A DNA stretch of 64,000 bases from the NCBI GenBank assembly GCA_025210265.1, contig JAOASD010000004.1, positions 426,115-490,114 on the forward strand, in the 5' to 3' direction. Of the stretch, positions 16,932 through 26,860 are shown piece after piece. This DNA comes from Pelagimonas sp. GTDB taxonomy: Bacteria; Pseudomonadota; Alphaproteobacteria; Rhodobacterales; Rhodobacteraceae. Both the position numbers and the translations under genes were made by a program. Below the pieces are notes generated by a model. It was not told where the DNA came from. It searched no databases and saw only the letters and a program-made list of their open reading frames with translations. The stretch's first letter is position 1. Each line of letters opens with the position of its first letter.

Positions 16932-17852
16932 TTACGCGCGGCGCCGTAGCAGGGTCAAGGCCCGGCCATCGGTGATCACCAATCCCAGCGCCAAAAGCGC
17001 CAGCCCGGCCAGCTCTGCGCTGCTTAAGGTTTCGTTTCGCACCCATGCGCCCAGCACAATGGCCACAGGCGGGATGATCAGTGTGACCAGCATCAGATTG
17101 CCCGCGCCCGCCATGGCCAGCACCCGATAATACAGCAGATAGGCCAGCGCCGTGGCGACCACCGCGTAATACAGAACAGCGGCCCAAGCCTGCAGGGGCA
17201 AATCCAGCGGCGGCGGGCCTTCGACCCACAGCATCGGTGGTAGGATCAGCAGGGTCGACATGCCAAGCATCCCAGCCGCAGCCGTGACCGGTGGCAGATG
17301 TGACAGCCGCTTGCGCGCTACGATTCCTGCGCAAGCATAGGATAATGTTCCAACTAAAACAGAAATTTGCGGCAAGGAGTTTATGTTTAACATTAACAGG
17401 GATTCAGGCCCGATGATCACCACAACCCCGGCAAAGCCCGCCGCCACACCCACGCCGCGGCGCCGGTTCAGGGGCTCATCCGCAAAGGCCAACGCCGCCA
17501 GAGCCACGCCAAACAGCGCCGTGCTGGCGTTCAGGATCGCGGTCAGGCCCGAGGCAATATGCAGCTGCGCCCAGGCCATCAGTGAAAAGGGCAGCACGTT
17601 ATTCAGCGCCCCCATCACCGCCAACCACCCCCAGTCGCGCCAGCCCAGTCGAACCCACCCGCGCCGCAGCCAGATCACCAGCCACAGTAAACAGGCCGCC
17701 AACCCGGTGCGCAGAAACACGGATTGCAGCGGGGCCAGAAAGTCCAGCGCCACCCGCACCGCCAGAAAAATCCCGCCCCAGATCACGCCCAAAAGGCACA
17801 ATTCGCCCCAGGCGCGGGCAGAGATCGAAGCGGATACGCGTTGCTGTGTCAT
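16932..17852 (-). CDS. EamA/DMT-family transporter
   Basis: An inner-membrane protein of 306 residues with about ten hydrophobic helices and the two-repeat EamA architecture. Recognisable points are the first helix GVIWGGIFLAVRVALDF and the end of the first repeat at FADEPLNRRRGVGVAAGF. Such proteins export amino acids or other metabolites; the substrate is not predictable. It starts with ATG about 120 bases after the fadL-type gene terminator on the same strand. Confidence 0.9.
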   Translation of the reverse strand: MTQQRVSASISARAWGELCLLGVIWGGIFLAVRVALDFLAPLQSVFLRTGLAACLLWLVIWLRRGWVRLGWRDWGWLAVMGALNNVLPFSLMAWAQLHIASGLTAILNASTALFGVALAALAFADEPLNRRRGVGVAAGFAGVVVIIGPESLLMLNINSLPQISVLVGTLSYACAGIVARKRLSHLPPVTAAAGMLGMSTLLILPPMLWVEGPPPLDLPLQAWAAVLYYAVVATALAYLLYYRVLAMAGAGNLMLVTLIIPPVAIVLGAWVRNETLSSAELAGLALLALGLVITDGRALTLLRRRA

Positions 17853-17923
17853 GCCTCTGATCCTGTAGCTCGGCCCTTATTGCGACGATCCGAAACCTGC
17901 GCATTTTGGGGACAGGACATGAA

Positions 17924-17955
17924 AAAACCGCCCAGGCGCAGGGCCAGGCGGTTTT
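17924..17955 (-). terminator. Terminator of the FadL-type porin gene
   Basis: AAAACCGCC and GGCGGTTTT form a 9-bp stem around a G/C-rich loop, with T-rich sequence following on the minus strand, 20 bases after the porin stop. Confidence 0.8.
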
Positions 17956-17975
17956 CTGTTTGATATGTGTCAGGC

Positions 17976-19304
17976 TCAGAAGCTGGCAGTATAAGAAATG
18001 CCGACGCCAATGGCCGAGTTGCCTTCGAATTGCACGCCCGAGGCGTCTTCGGCGTCGCCCAGGCTGACATATTCGATCCCGGCGCGCAGCTTGTGCTTGC
18101 CTTCGGTATATTGTCCGCCCAGCCCGATCGACAGGCGGCCATCCGTGGGGGCCAGACGGGACACAGGATCGCCATGCGATGCTTCATATGTGACCTGTGC
18201 AAAGCCGGACAGTTTTTCGTTGAACTGGCGGCCCACACCCAGGCGGTAGGTCATGACATCGTTGTCAAATCCGGTGATCGCATCGCCAGTGACGGATTCA
18301 TAACCGGGGGTGCGGACCTCCCACTTGGACCATTCGGTCCATTTGATGCCACCAAAGACCAGCGTGCCCGCTGCCACGCCGGTCTGGAAATCCAGGGCGA
18401 CGCTCTGGGGCATTTCCACCTCGGTTTCGCTATCTGCCGGAATGCCAAGCGCAGCCAGGTTTTCTGTGGTGTCAAACTTATGCGTGATCGAGCTTTCCCA
18501 GGTCAGCGCGACCCGCAGCGCGATGTCGGGGATTTCATAGGCGGCCCCCAGAACCAGGCCCCAGTCGCCGGTGCGCGCGCCATTGACAGAATAATCAAAC
18601 GCCCCTGCAGCGGCGGATTGGGTCAGTCCAAACACTGCATTTGTGCGCGTCACCTCTGCCAGTTGAGCGGCAATGGCCCCATGCTGTGCGGTGCCGGGCG
18701 TGGCCCCCGCCAGCTGGGTCTGCAGATCGGATTGGGCTGCGTTCAGGAATTGCGCTGTTCCTGCGCCGTCCAGCTGTGCCCCGGCCTGTTCTGATGCGCC
18801 CGCAACAATGCTGCGCTGGATACCACCGCGGATCAATTGATCGGGCAGCAGCAGGCTGGCTTTGCTCGACACATAGCGCGCGCCGCCATAGACCGATACC
18901 CGGTCGCTGAGGCTGTAACGCAGCATCAAAGCGGTCTGGTTGGAGCGCCAGTCAGCGGTCAGTCGGTTGTAAAACCCCTGCGTATATGTGGCACCGGCCC
19001 CGTAGGGATTATTGTTATAGATGCCAAAAGACAGTTTTTCATTCAGGTCGTTTTTGTAGGCAACCCCGAACGCGCCAAAGCTATGTGCCATATTGCCGGT
19101 GCTGTCCTCGCCACCGCCAGCGGCGGTCAGGGCATCGGTATATTTGCCGGACACTTTGGGTGTCACGATGGCATGGCTTAGGTTCAGATGCGTGCCGCTT
19201 TGAAACAGCAGGCCGTAGTCATTGCTGGAGCGTTCGATCCCTCCAGCATGTGCGCCAGCCGCCGCAACTGTCAAAGCCAGCGCCCCATAAATCGTATTTT
19301 TCAT
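17976..19304 (-). CDS. OmpP1/FadL-family outer membrane transporter
   Basis: A 442-residue outer-membrane beta-barrel for hydrophobic compounds. The first 20 residues form a signal peptide ending AHAG, and the protein ends in a C-terminal phenylalanine preceded by alternating residues (GVGISYTASF), the barrel-assembly signal. The N-terminal plug region contains LFQSGTHLNLSHAIVTP and later barrel strands are Gly/aromatic rich. Substrate could be fatty acids or aromatic hydrocarbons. It is monocistronic: the upstream 110 bases have no gene and a terminator follows. Confidence 0.9.
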   Translation of the reverse strand: MKNTIYGALALTVAAAGAHAGGIERSSNDYGLLFQSGTHLNLSHAIVTPKVSGKYTDALTAAGGGEDSTGNMAHSFGAFGVAYKNDLNEKLSFGIYNNNPYGAGATYTQGFYNRLTADWRSNQTALMLRYSLSDRVSVYGGARYVSSKASLLLPDQLIRGGIQRSIVAGASEQAGAQLDGAGTAQFLNAAQSDLQTQLAGATPGTAQHGAIAAQLAEVTRTNAVFGLTQSAAAGAFDYSVNGARTGDWGLVLGAAYEIPDIALRVALTWESSITHKFDTTENLAALGIPADSETEVEMPQSVALDFQTGVAAGTLVFGGIKWTEWSKWEVRTPGYESVTGDAITGFDNDVMTYRLGVGRQFNEKLSGFAQVTYEASHGDPVSRLAPTDGRLSIGLGGQYTEGKHKLRAGIEYVSLGDAEDASGVQFEGNSAIGVGISYTASF

Positions 19305-19414
19305 GTGTTTTCCCTCATCCCTTTTTGGGAGCCTCCTGCGGTCAAGGGTATTGCGCGCTTTTGTCGCCGGTCAATCTTTAACCCTACGTCATTGCCTGAG
19401 GCTCCGACGTGGCG

Positions 19415-20293
19415 TCACGTTTTTGTAACACCGAGGGGGTTTCGTGTTTCATGTAATATATTCAAGTAGTTGGCCGTGAAAATCACAACAGCACCAAGCA
19501 AGGTCAACGGGTCCACGGGTTCGCGATACAGCAGCATTCCCACCAGGGCGATGACTGGCAAACGGGCAAAGTCGATGGGGATGATGACCGTGGCGGGGGC
19601 CAGGGACAGGGCTTTGGTCAGGCAGAAATGGGCCAGCAACCCGCACAGGGCGATGACCCCGACACTGGGCAGGGCACTGGCCGAAGGCAGGGTGATGTCG
19701 CCATCCCAGCCCGCGCAGATCAGTCCCAGAACACCCTGAATGACCGTCAGCCAGAACAGGATGCTTGTGATGCTTTCGCTGCGGGTGAGTTTCCGGGTAA
19801 AGACCGCCGACCCGGCAAAGCCGATCGCGGCCAGGGCAGCGGCAATCACACCGGCATTCAGGCTTTGCGCATCCGGGCGCGTGACGATCAGGATGCCGAC
19901 AAACCCGGCCAGGGCAGCCGCCACGCGGTTCAGGGTCAGCCGCTCGCCCAGCACCAGAGGGCTGAGCAGCACAACCCAAAGCGGCATGGTGAATTCCAGC
20001 GCAAAAACCTGCGCCAGCGGGATCACCGTCACGGCGTAAAACCACAGGTTCTGCCCGGTGAAATGTGACAGGTTGCGCATCAGATGCAGGTCCATGCGCT
20101 GCAGTCTGATTTCGGCCAGCCGCCCGGCCAGCCCTGCGATCAGCACCACAACGGCAAAGCCGATGATCGACCGAAACAGCATAATTTCAAATGTGTCCAG
20201 TTCAGATCCGGCGTGCCGCCCGGCGACGGCCATGGCGGAAAAGGCGGTGATGGTTCCGGTCATCCAGAGACCGGCGCGCAGGGTCGGGTGCAT
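19415..20293 (-). CDS. EamA/DMT-family transporter
   Basis: A second drug/metabolite transporter unrelated in position to the one at 16.9 kb. About ten transmembrane helices are visible, with the repeat-end segment LVLGERLTLNRVAAALAGFVG. The ATG at 20293 gives 292 residues, the normal family length; in-frame starts at 20338 and 20386 lengthen the hydrophilic N-terminus and have no better ribosome binding sites, so the start is uncertain. The gene lies 21-114 bases after the MprF-like gene on the same strand. Confidence 0.87.
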   Translation of the reverse strand: MHPTLRAGLWMTGTITAFSAMAVAGRHAGSELDTFEIMLFRSIIGFAVVVLIAGLAGRLAEIRLQRMDLHLMRNLSHFTGQNLWFYAVTVIPLAQVFALEFTMPLWVVLLSPLVLGERLTLNRVAAALAGFVGILIVTRPDAQSLNAGVIAAALAAIGFAGSAVFTRKLTRSESITSILFWLTVIQGVLGLICAGWDGDITLPSASALPSVGVIALCGLLAHFCLTKALSLAPATVIIPIDFARLPVIALVGMLLYREPVDPLTLLGAVVIFTANYLNILHETRNPLGVTKT

Positions 20294-20407
20294 GGGCGCT
20301 CGCTTGTCTGAGATGCGGCGCGCCTGGTTGCGCCCCATGTTACAGGCTTGGTTACAAGCCTTGGCAAAAGCCGGGGTGTTTGGCAATGGCGTTGGTCGCG
20401 ATCCGGC

Positions 20408-22282
20408 TCAGCGCAGCATGGCTTGTGTGTCCTGTGCGCTGTGGGTCTGGGGGGATGCGCTGTCCTGCAATGCGACAGTGTCCCAGCTTGCGCCGTGCCT
20501 GTGCTGGCCGCGTGGGATGGCAGGGAACCGGATCGACAGCCATATATCGCAGGCGGCTATCAGCAATGCAGGCCAGCCGGGCGCTGCGATGTATAGCGGT
20601 CGCCAACTGGGGGCAAAGCTCTTTTTAAAGCGGGTCAACCCGTGGCTGTGCCGGTCAAACCGTGCGAGCCGGGGATGGGGTAGGGCGGCCAGGCAGACTT
20701 CGTGATAGCCCTTTGTTTTTGCGTGTTCAATCATGGTCAGAACCAGCATCTGCATCGTCCCCGCAGGGGCATCGCAGCGTTGCCGCATCAGATCCAGGCT
20801 GAGCGCGCCGCCGCCTTCGACCCCGGTGGCAAAGGCGATGGGCTGGCCGTCCAGATAGGCCGCAAAAATGGGTTTGTCTGCCAGAAAATCGGGGCAAAAC
20901 CGCCCCATGGTCAGCCCACGTTCGCCGCCATTGCGACTGGCCCAGGCGGCATTGACTTCGGCCAGGGTTTTCCAGTCGGGGCTGTGCAGGTGACGGGTTT
21001 CAACCCCGGCGCTTTGGGCTTTGCGCAGGGCGCGGCGCAGCTGACGGCGCGCCGATCCCTGCAGTGCAAAGTCCTGCGGGTCGATTACGGCCTCTTGCGC
21101 CAATGGGGCCACTGTCCAGCCTGTCTGACGCAGCGCCACCGCATCGCGCCCGGCGATTTTATACAGGCAAGCCACCCGGTTCTGGCCAAGGGCCTGACGG
21201 CGCAGCGCAGGCAGCAAGGCAGGCAGCGGCCCGTGGGTCGGCCCCAGAAACAGCGTCAGGCTTTGCGGGTTGCGCAGCAGGCAGGCCTCGGCCCCGGCGA
21301 CGCGCAGGGCCTCGGCATCGGCTTGCGCAGCGATGGCATGTTCCGCGCGCGGCCCCTGCAGGGGGGCGGGGGCGCTTGCCCGTGCGCCGCGCGGACAAGG
21401 TGCCGCGATCAACGCATATCCCGCCCCGATCAGGCAGGGCAGCGCGTAATAGACCGCGCGATAGGCAATCAGCGTGGCGGCCAGATCCGCTGCAGCCATC
21501 TGTGGCAGCAGCGTCGCCAGGCAGAGCTCAAACGGGCCGACACCGCCGGGTGTGCCGCCCATCAACCCCGCGCCAAGCGCCAGCATATAGGCGGCGATCA
21601 GGGGTAAGAAAGGCACCACAACCCCTTCGGGCAGCAGGAAATACAGCGCCAGCCCGGCGAAAACCATGTCGATCAGGCACAGCGCCACCAACCGCAAAGC
21701 CGCAGGCAGGCTGGGCAGGGTCACCTGCGCGACCCCCAAATTCAAGCGTGGGTAGCGCAGCAAAACCGCGCAGAACAGGATCAGAGCGAGCGGCAGCAGG
21801 ACCAACCCGGCCCAGCCGAAACCGCCCAGCATAGGCAGGGCCAGCGTTGCCGCCAGCAGCGCCCAGGCCGCCAGAAACGTCAGTGTGACAAAGGCCGTCA
21901 GCTGCACCACGCGTTTGTGGCCCAGCCCCGGCATCAGCCGCCAGCGCACCGCGGCCCCAACGGCAGGCCCCATGCCGATCACCTGACCCAGCGCAATCGC
22001 TGACGCCCCGGCGGCGCGGGCGCGATCGGGCGCGGTATCCGTACCAAAATGACGATGCGCGATCAGATCATATTGCGCGAGGGCCCAGAAACTGCCCGCC
22101 GTGGCCAATAGCGCCATAGCCCAATGCGCAGGCGAGATCGAGCTGAGGGCGCCCCAGACCACCTGCCAGTCCAGATCCCCGCCCTTGCGCCACAGCACAA
22201 ACAGGCAGGCCGCGCCAAACAATAACGGTAGCAGGCGTTTGAGCCGCGCAGCGCGCGACAGGATCTGGCGTGTCTCACTCAT
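20408..22282 (-). CDS. MprF-like protein: membrane flippase domain plus DUF2156 transferase domain
   Basis: A 624-residue two-part membrane protein. Residues 1 to about 290 form the UPF0104-type multi-helix domain; residues about 310-600 match the DUF2156 domain of lysyl-phosphatidylglycerol synthases (RRALRKAQSAGVE, AFATGVEGGGALSLDLMR). In MprF proteins the C-terminal domain transfers an aminoacyl group to phosphatidylglycerol and the membrane part flips the product. It may thus add an amino acid to a lipid; the amino acid is not predictable. No aminoacyl-tRNA synthetase fusion is present. A following EamA gene is close on the same strand. Confidence 0.82.
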   Translation of the reverse strand: MSETRQILSRAARLKRLLPLLFGAACLFVLWRKGGDLDWQVVWGALSSISPAHWAMALLATAGSFWALAQYDLIAHRHFGTDTAPDRARAAGASAIALGQVIGMGPAVGAAVRWRLMPGLGHKRVVQLTAFVTLTFLAAWALLAATLALPMLGGFGWAGLVLLPLALILFCAVLLRYPRLNLGVAQVTLPSLPAALRLVALCLIDMVFAGLALYFLLPEGVVVPFLPLIAAYMLALGAGLMGGTPGGVGPFELCLATLLPQMAAADLAATLIAYRAVYYALPCLIGAGYALIAAPCPRGARASAPAPLQGPRAEHAIAAQADAEALRVAGAEACLLRNPQSLTLFLGPTHGPLPALLPALRRQALGQNRVACLYKIAGRDAVALRQTGWTVAPLAQEAVIDPQDFALQGSARRQLRRALRKAQSAGVETRHLHSPDWKTLAEVNAAWASRNGGERGLTMGRFCPDFLADKPIFAAYLDGQPIAFATGVEGGGALSLDLMRQRCDAPAGTMQMLVLTMIEHAKTKGYHEVCLAALPHPRLARFDRHSHGLTRFKKSFAPSWRPLYIAAPGWPALLIAACDIWLSIRFPAIPRGQHRHGASWDTVALQDSASPQTHSAQDTQAMLR

Positions 22283-22436
22283 CTGTGGCGGAGATCTTTC
22301 AGTTAAAATGCGTCGCGGCAGGCTACCCGGTTTCTCACTGCTCAGGGGTTAATGTTCTCAATTGCCATGAAATTCCCCATGCGCGGCAAAACCGGCGAAG
22401 ACTGGTTGCCAGCACAGGCAAGGGCCGGGTGTGAAA

Positions 22437-22464
22437 AAGGCGCGGCCCGGCGGGGTCGCGCCTT
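22437..22464 (-). terminator. Terminator of the ATPase zeta-subunit gene
   Basis: An 8-bp stem (AAGGCGCG/CGCGCCTT) with a 12-base loop and a T-tract on the minus strand, 57 bases past the stop. Confidence 0.7.
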
Positions 22465-22520
22465 GAAATATCAGTGCCAGGCTGTTGCCTTTCCAGCGAA
22501 ACGCCCGCCTGGCCGGTCCT

Positions 22521-22835
22521 TTAGACCTCGTTCATCAGCTGCGCTTTGGCGTCGATCAGCAGCGCGCCGCGCTTGGCGCGGATCTCGTCTGCGCTGGCTT
22601 TGCCATCCAGATCGCCGGCGACCTTGCGCACCACGTCTTCGTGGCCGGCCTCTTCGAAATCGGCCTTGATCACCTCGACCGCGTAGGCCTCGGCATCATC
22701 GCCGCTTTTGCCCAGCAGCTCTGCGGCCCACAGGCCCAGCAGTTTGTTGGCGCGGGCTTCGGCCTTGAATTTCATTTCTTCGTCATGGGCGAACTTGTTT
22801 TCGAAGGCGCTTTCGCGTTCGTCGAAAGTGGTCAT
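22521..22835 (-). CDS. F1-ATPase inhibitor zeta subunit (DUF1476)
   Basis: A 104-residue helical protein matching the alphaproteobacterial zeta subunit, which inserts its N-terminus into F1 and blocks ATP hydrolysis. The conserved start TFDERESAFENKFAHDEEM and the later NKLLGLWAAELLG segment are characteristic. The ATG at 22835 follows a GGGAG site; the longer upstream frame is Cys-rich, non-conserved sequence and is not used. It is divergent from purC, with 220 bases between starts. Confidence 0.92.
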   Translation of the reverse strand: MTTFDERESAFENKFAHDEEMKFKAEARANKLLGLWAAELLGKSGDDAEAYAVEVIKADFEEAGHEDVVRKVAGDLDGKASADEIRAKRGALLIDAKAQLMNEV

Positions 22836-23055
22836 CAGGCAGGCTCCCTGCTGCAAGGTTGACATTTGATCTTGGTATGACGCGCTCGCGCGCGTGTTGC
22901 AAGAGTATGCACACCCCCTGCGGCACCTTGCAGCGCCGCTTGCGACAGGCGCGCCCTTGCAGTAAGAGAGCGCCACACACATGCACCCGCATGTTCCCGG
23001 TTTCTACCGCGCGCGCTGATCAGGCGCGCGTTTCCCGTTTCACGAAAGGCCCAGC

Positions 23056-23817
23056 ATGGCACGGCGCAAGAAAATCTACGAAGGCAAGGCCAAGATCATC
23101 TATGAAGGCCCGGAGCCAGGCACCATCGTTCAGTATTTCAAGGATGATGCCACCGCCTTTAACGCCGAAAAGAAGGACGTGATCGAAGGCAAGGGCGTGC
23201 TGAACAACCGCCTGTCCGAATTTTTCATGATGGGTCTGAACAATGTTGGCGTGCCGACCCATTTCCTGAAGCGGCTGAATATGCGCGAACAGCTGTGCCG
23301 CTCCTGCGAGATCATCCCGCTTGAGATCATCGTGCGCAACTATGCCGCCGGGTCCATGTCCAAGCGCCTGGGGATCGAAGAAGGCACCCAGCTGCCGCGC
23401 CCGATCGTCGAATATTGCTATAAGGATGACAAGCTGGGCGATCCGCTTGTGTCCGAGGAACATATCGCCGCCTTTGGCTGGGCCAGCCAGCATGACATGG
23501 ATGACATCGTGGCGCTGGCGCTGCGGGTGAATGATTTTATGTCCGGCATCATGTTCGGGGTCGGCATCAAGCTGATCGACTTTAAGATCGAAATCGGCCG
23601 CGTCTATGATGGCGATTTCCAGCGCCTTGTGGTGGCGGATGAAATCAGCCCCGACAGCTGCCGCCTGTGGGACATCGAAACCGGCGAAAAGCTGGACAAA
23701 GACGTGTTCCGCCGCGATCTGGGCAATCTGGCCGATGCCTATACCGAGGTCGCGCGCCGTCTGGGCGTCATGCCCAAACAGGCGCCGCAGCCGACCAAAC
23801 CGACTCTGATCAACTGA
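23056..23817 (+). CDS. purC: Phosphoribosylaminoimidazole-succinocarboxamide synthase
   Basis: SAICAR synthase of purine biosynthesis: joins aspartate to CAIR using ATP. The 253-residue protein starts [14 protein letters not shown], with the nucleotide-binding glycine loop, and has the family blocks [15 protein letters not shown] and [10 protein letters not shown]. It starts ATG shortly after GAAAGG. purS and purQ follow on the same strand after 219 bases that show no gene. Confidence 0.97.
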   Translation: MARRKKIYEGKAKIIYEGPEPGTIVQYFKDDATAFNAEKKDVIEGKGVLNNRLSEFFMMGLNNVGVPTHFLKRLNMREQLCRSCEIIPLEIIVRNYAAGSMSKRLGIEEGTQLPRPIVEYCYKDDKLGDPLVSEEHIAAFGWASQHDMDDIVALALRVNDFMSGIMFGVGIKLIDFKIEIGRVYDGDFQRLVVADEISPDSCRLWDIETGEKLDKDVFRRDLGNLADAYTEVARRLGVMPKQAPQPTKPTLIN

Positions 23818-24036
23818 TCGGTTCTGCAGGGCGTGCCGATGGCGCGGCCTGTTTTTTGCATATGCGGTGTGACCTTGGGGAAGGTCCGCCGCGGGTTGGA
23901 CCGTTCCGGGCGCGGGCAGCGACGATTTCGTCCTTGCAATTTGCCCTGTGATACGGTTCCTGCCGCCTCAAACGGCCGCCTCTGCGCGGCCCGCATCAAA
24001 GCCGCGCTGCGGCAGAGCTCTGAAAAGGAACGGGAC

Positions 24037-24267
24037 ATGAAAGTTCGGGTTGACGTGATGCTGAAGCAAGGGGTTCTGGACCCGCAGGGCGAAGCGGTTC
24101 GCCACGCGCTTGGCGCGCTCGGCTTTGATGGCGTGTCCGGTGTGCGCCAGGGCAAGGTGATCGAACTGGACCTGGCCGATGGCACCTCTGAGGACAGCGT
24201 GCGCGACATGTGCGAAAAGCTGCTCGCCAACACCGTGATCGAAAGCTACAGCATCACCACGCTGTAA
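24037..24267 (+). CDS. purS: Phosphoribosylformylglycinamidine synthase subunit PurS
   Basis: The small structural subunit of the three-part FGAM synthase (PurSQL). The 76-residue product begins MKVRVDVMLKQGVLDPQG and has the GFDGVSGVRQGKVIEL core. The ATG at 24037 follows an AAAAGGAA site; the longer in-frame start at 23833 is not supported. purL is not in the window. Confidence 0.95.
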   Translation: MKVRVDVMLKQGVLDPQGEAVRHALGALGFDGVSGVRQGKVIELDLADGTSEDSVRDMCEKLLANTVIESYSITTL

Positions 24268-24333
24268 GACCGGGATGCGGGGCGCGGGCCGTATGCGGCG
24301 CGCCTTGCCAGACCGCTTAGAAAGGACATCGCC

Positions 24334-25002
24334 ATGAAAGCCGCTGTCATCGTTTTCCCCGGCTCCAACTGCGACCGCGACATGGTCCGCGCCTTTGATC
24401 AGGCCGGGCTGCAGGTCGAAACGGTCTGGCACAAGGACACCGCGCTGCCCGAAGGCGTGGATATTGTCGGCATCCCCGGCGGGTTCTCCTTTGGGGATTA
24501 CCTGCGCTGTGGCGCCATCGCCGCCAATGCGCCGATCTGTCAGGAAGTGGTGCGCCACGCCGAGCGCGGGGGTTATGTTCTGGGGGTCTGCAATGGCTTT
24601 CAGGTGCTGACCGAAACCGGCCTGCTGCCCGGCGCGCTGCTGCGCAATGCCGGTTTGAAATATATTTGCCGCACGGTCGGCCTGTCGGTGGCAACCACCA
24701 ACAGCGCCTATACCGCCGCCTATCAGCAGGGCGAAGAGATCGGCGTGCCGATTGCCCATCATGACGGCAATTATTTCGCCGATGATGCGACGCTGGACGC
24801 GCTGGAAGGCGCGGATCGCGTGGCGTTTCGCTACACCGCCAACCCGAACGGGTCGGCACGGGATATTGCGGGGATCCTGTCGGAAAACCGCCGGGTGCTT
24901 GGCATGATGCCGCATCCCGAACGTGCGTCGGAATCCGCTCATGGCAACAGCGATGGTGCGCGCCTTTTCGCCCATCTGACCACGGCCCTGACCGAGGCGT
25001 GA
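24334..25002 (+). CDS. purQ: Phosphoribosylformylglycinamidine synthase subunit PurQ
   Basis: The glutaminase subunit that feeds ammonia to PurL. The class I amidotransferase triad is visible: the Cys in GVCNGFQVL and the His and Glu in [10 protein letters not shown]. The 222-residue length is typical. AAAGGA precedes the ATG. A histidine-kinase gene begins one base after its stop, an unusual neighbour where purL is often found. Confidence 0.97.
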   Translation: MKAAVIVFPGSNCDRDMVRAFDQAGLQVETVWHKDTALPEGVDIVGIPGGFSFGDYLRCGAIAANAPICQEVVRHAERGGYVLGVCNGFQVLTETGLLPGALLRNAGLKYICRTVGLSVATTNSAYTAAYQQGEEIGVPIAHHDGNYFADDATLDALEGADRVAFRYTANPNGSARDIAGILSENRRVLGMMPHPERASESAHGNSDGARLFAHLTTALTEA

Positions 25003-25003
25003 C

Positions 25004-26845
25004 TTGAGCGCAGACGGGCAGGGGCCTATCCTGCCCGGCATGGCAAACACCTCGCGCCCAAAGTCGACCACACATACCCGCCCCATCCGGGGGGCGCGCC
25101 GCCTGCTTGGCAGACGCCGCTCTGGCCCACTCAGCTGGCGGGTGCGGGTGGCGCTGTTGGTGCTGGTGATCGCCGCGGCGGCGACGGTCTGGGTGACCAA
25201 CCGGCTGCTGACCGATCGGTTTACAGAAACCACGCGCAACCGCGCGGAGCTGCGTCTGGCGCTGTATTCCGGCAACCTGATTTCGGAACTGCGCCGCAAC
25301 GCGATTGTGCCGCAACTTCTGGCCCGTGATGCGGCGCTGATTGGCGCGCTGAACGCGGCAGAATATTCGCAAAGCTCGCAGCGGCTGATTTCCTTTGTCG
25401 ATGAAATCGGCGCGGCCTCGCTGATGCTGCTGGACGCAGATGGGCGCACGGTGGCCGCCACGGATCGCAATCGCCTGGGGGAATTGCACCGCAATCAGCC
25501 CTATTTTGTTGACGCTCAGCGCGCCTCGACCACGGTGTTTTCCGTGATCCGGCGGGAAAGCGGCGGCTATCAATTCGCCTATTCCCGCGCGATGAAAAGC
25601 CAGAATGACCAGGTTGGCGTGATTGTGGTCGAGGTCGATCTGGCCAAGTTCGAGCGCGCCTGGGCCGGCATCACTGATGCGGTCATGGTCACCGACTCTG
25701 AGGGCACGATCATCCTGGCCACCGAACCCCGCTGGCGCGGCCTGACCTCGGAAACAGCGCTGGAACGCCAGCCCGCCGATGGGGCGATCGAACGCGCGAT
25801 CCGGGTGACAACCGACTGGACCGCCCAGCAGGCCGATGCCTATCTGGCGGGCGAGGCGGTGATGCGCATTGATGGCCGCATCCCGTTTCGCGGCTGGACC
25901 CTGACGACCTTTACCACCTATGCCAGCGTGCGCGAGCGGGTGAATGCGGTTCTGGCACTTGAGATCATGGGCTTTGCCCTTTTGGCGGCGCTGGCCTTTT
26001 ATGCGCTGTCGCGCAAAACCGCCCTGCGCATGGCGCTGTTTCAGCGTGAATCGGTTGAGCTTCGCGCGCTAAATGCCCGTTTACAGGCAGAAATTTCCGA
26101 ACGTGAAAAGGTGCAGAAAAACCTCGCCGTGGCCGAGCAAAGCCTTGCGCAAAGCTCCAAACTGGCCGCGCTTGGCGAAATGTCCGCCGCCGTCAGTCAC
26201 GAGCTGAACCAACCGCTCGCAGCGATGAAAACCTATCTGGCGGGCGCGCGCCTGCTGATCCGGCGCAATCGCCCCGAAGAGGCCCTTTCTGCCTTTCAAC
26301 GCATTGATGGGCTGATCGAACGCATGGGCGCCATCACCCGCCAGCTGAAATCCTATGCGCGCAAAGGGCAGGAAAGTTTCAGCCCGGTGAATATGGCGGA
26401 TGCACTGGCGTCGTCCCTGTCGATGATGGAACCCCAGCTGAAATCGCGTCGGGTGAAAATCAGCAGGATCCTGCCGGATGACCCGGTTCGGGTCATGGGC
26501 GACCGGATGCGCATCGAACAGGTGCTGGTCAACCTCTTGCGCAATGCGCTGGACGCCACCAAATCCGTGGATGACCCGCAGGTGGAAATCATCTTGGCTG
26601 CGGGGGAAACCGCCACGCTCAGCGTGCGCGACAATGGCCATGGGATCGAAGAGCTGGATGCGCTGTTCGAACCTTTCTACACCACCAAGCAACCGGGCGA
26701 TGGTGTGGGGCTGGGGCTGGCGATCTCGTCCGGGATCGTGGCTGAACTTGGCGGGCGGCTGACTGCCCGCAACGGGGAACGCGGCGGTGCCGTGTTCGAA
26801 ATGCAGCTGCCGGTGCTGAACGAACGCACCGAGGCGGCAGAGTAA
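25004..26845 (+). CDS. dctB: Sensor histidine kinase, DctB type
   Basis: A membrane sensor of up to 613 residues. There is an N-terminal helix at about residues 45-68, a periplasmic dCache-like sensor to about residue 310, a second helix, a coiled linker, the HisKA box (AAVSHELNQPLAAMKTYL) and the HATPase blocks (VLVNLLRNALDA, DNGHGIE, GVGLGLAIS). DctB kinases sense C4-dicarboxylates. The first codon is TTG at 25004, one base after the purQ stop with GAGG upstream; an ATG at 25040 is an alternative start. No dctP/Q/M transporter lies in the window, so the ligand is inferred from family only. Confidence 0.9.
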   Translation: MSADGQGPILPGMANTSRPKSTTHTRPIRGARRLLGRRRSGPLSWRVRVALLVLVIAAAATVWVTNRLLTDRFTETTRNRAELRLALYSGNLISELRRNAIVPQLLARDAALIGALNAAEYSQSSQRLISFVDEIGAASLMLLDADGRTVAATDRNRLGELHRNQPYFVDAQRASTTVFSVIRRESGGYQFAYSRAMKSQNDQVGVIVVEVDLAKFERAWAGITDAVMVTDSEGTIILATEPRWRGLTSETALERQPADGAIERAIRVTTDWTAQQADAYLAGEAVMRIDGRIPFRGWTLTTFTTYASVRERVNAVLALEIMGFALLAALAFYALSRKTALRMALFQRESVELRALNARLQAEISEREKVQKNLAVAEQSLAQSSKLAALGEMSAAVSHELNQPLAAMKTYLAGARLLIRRNRPEEALSAFQRIDGLIERMGAITRQLKSYARKGQESFSPVNMADALASSLSMMEPQLKSRRVKISRILPDDPVRVMGDRMRIEQVLVNLLRNALDATKSVDDPQVEIILAAGETATLSVRDNGHGIEELDALFEPFYTTKQPGDGVGLGLAISSGIVAELGGRLTARNGERGGAVFEMQLPVLNERTEAAE

Positions 26846-26860
26846 GAAAGTAGGGCAGAT

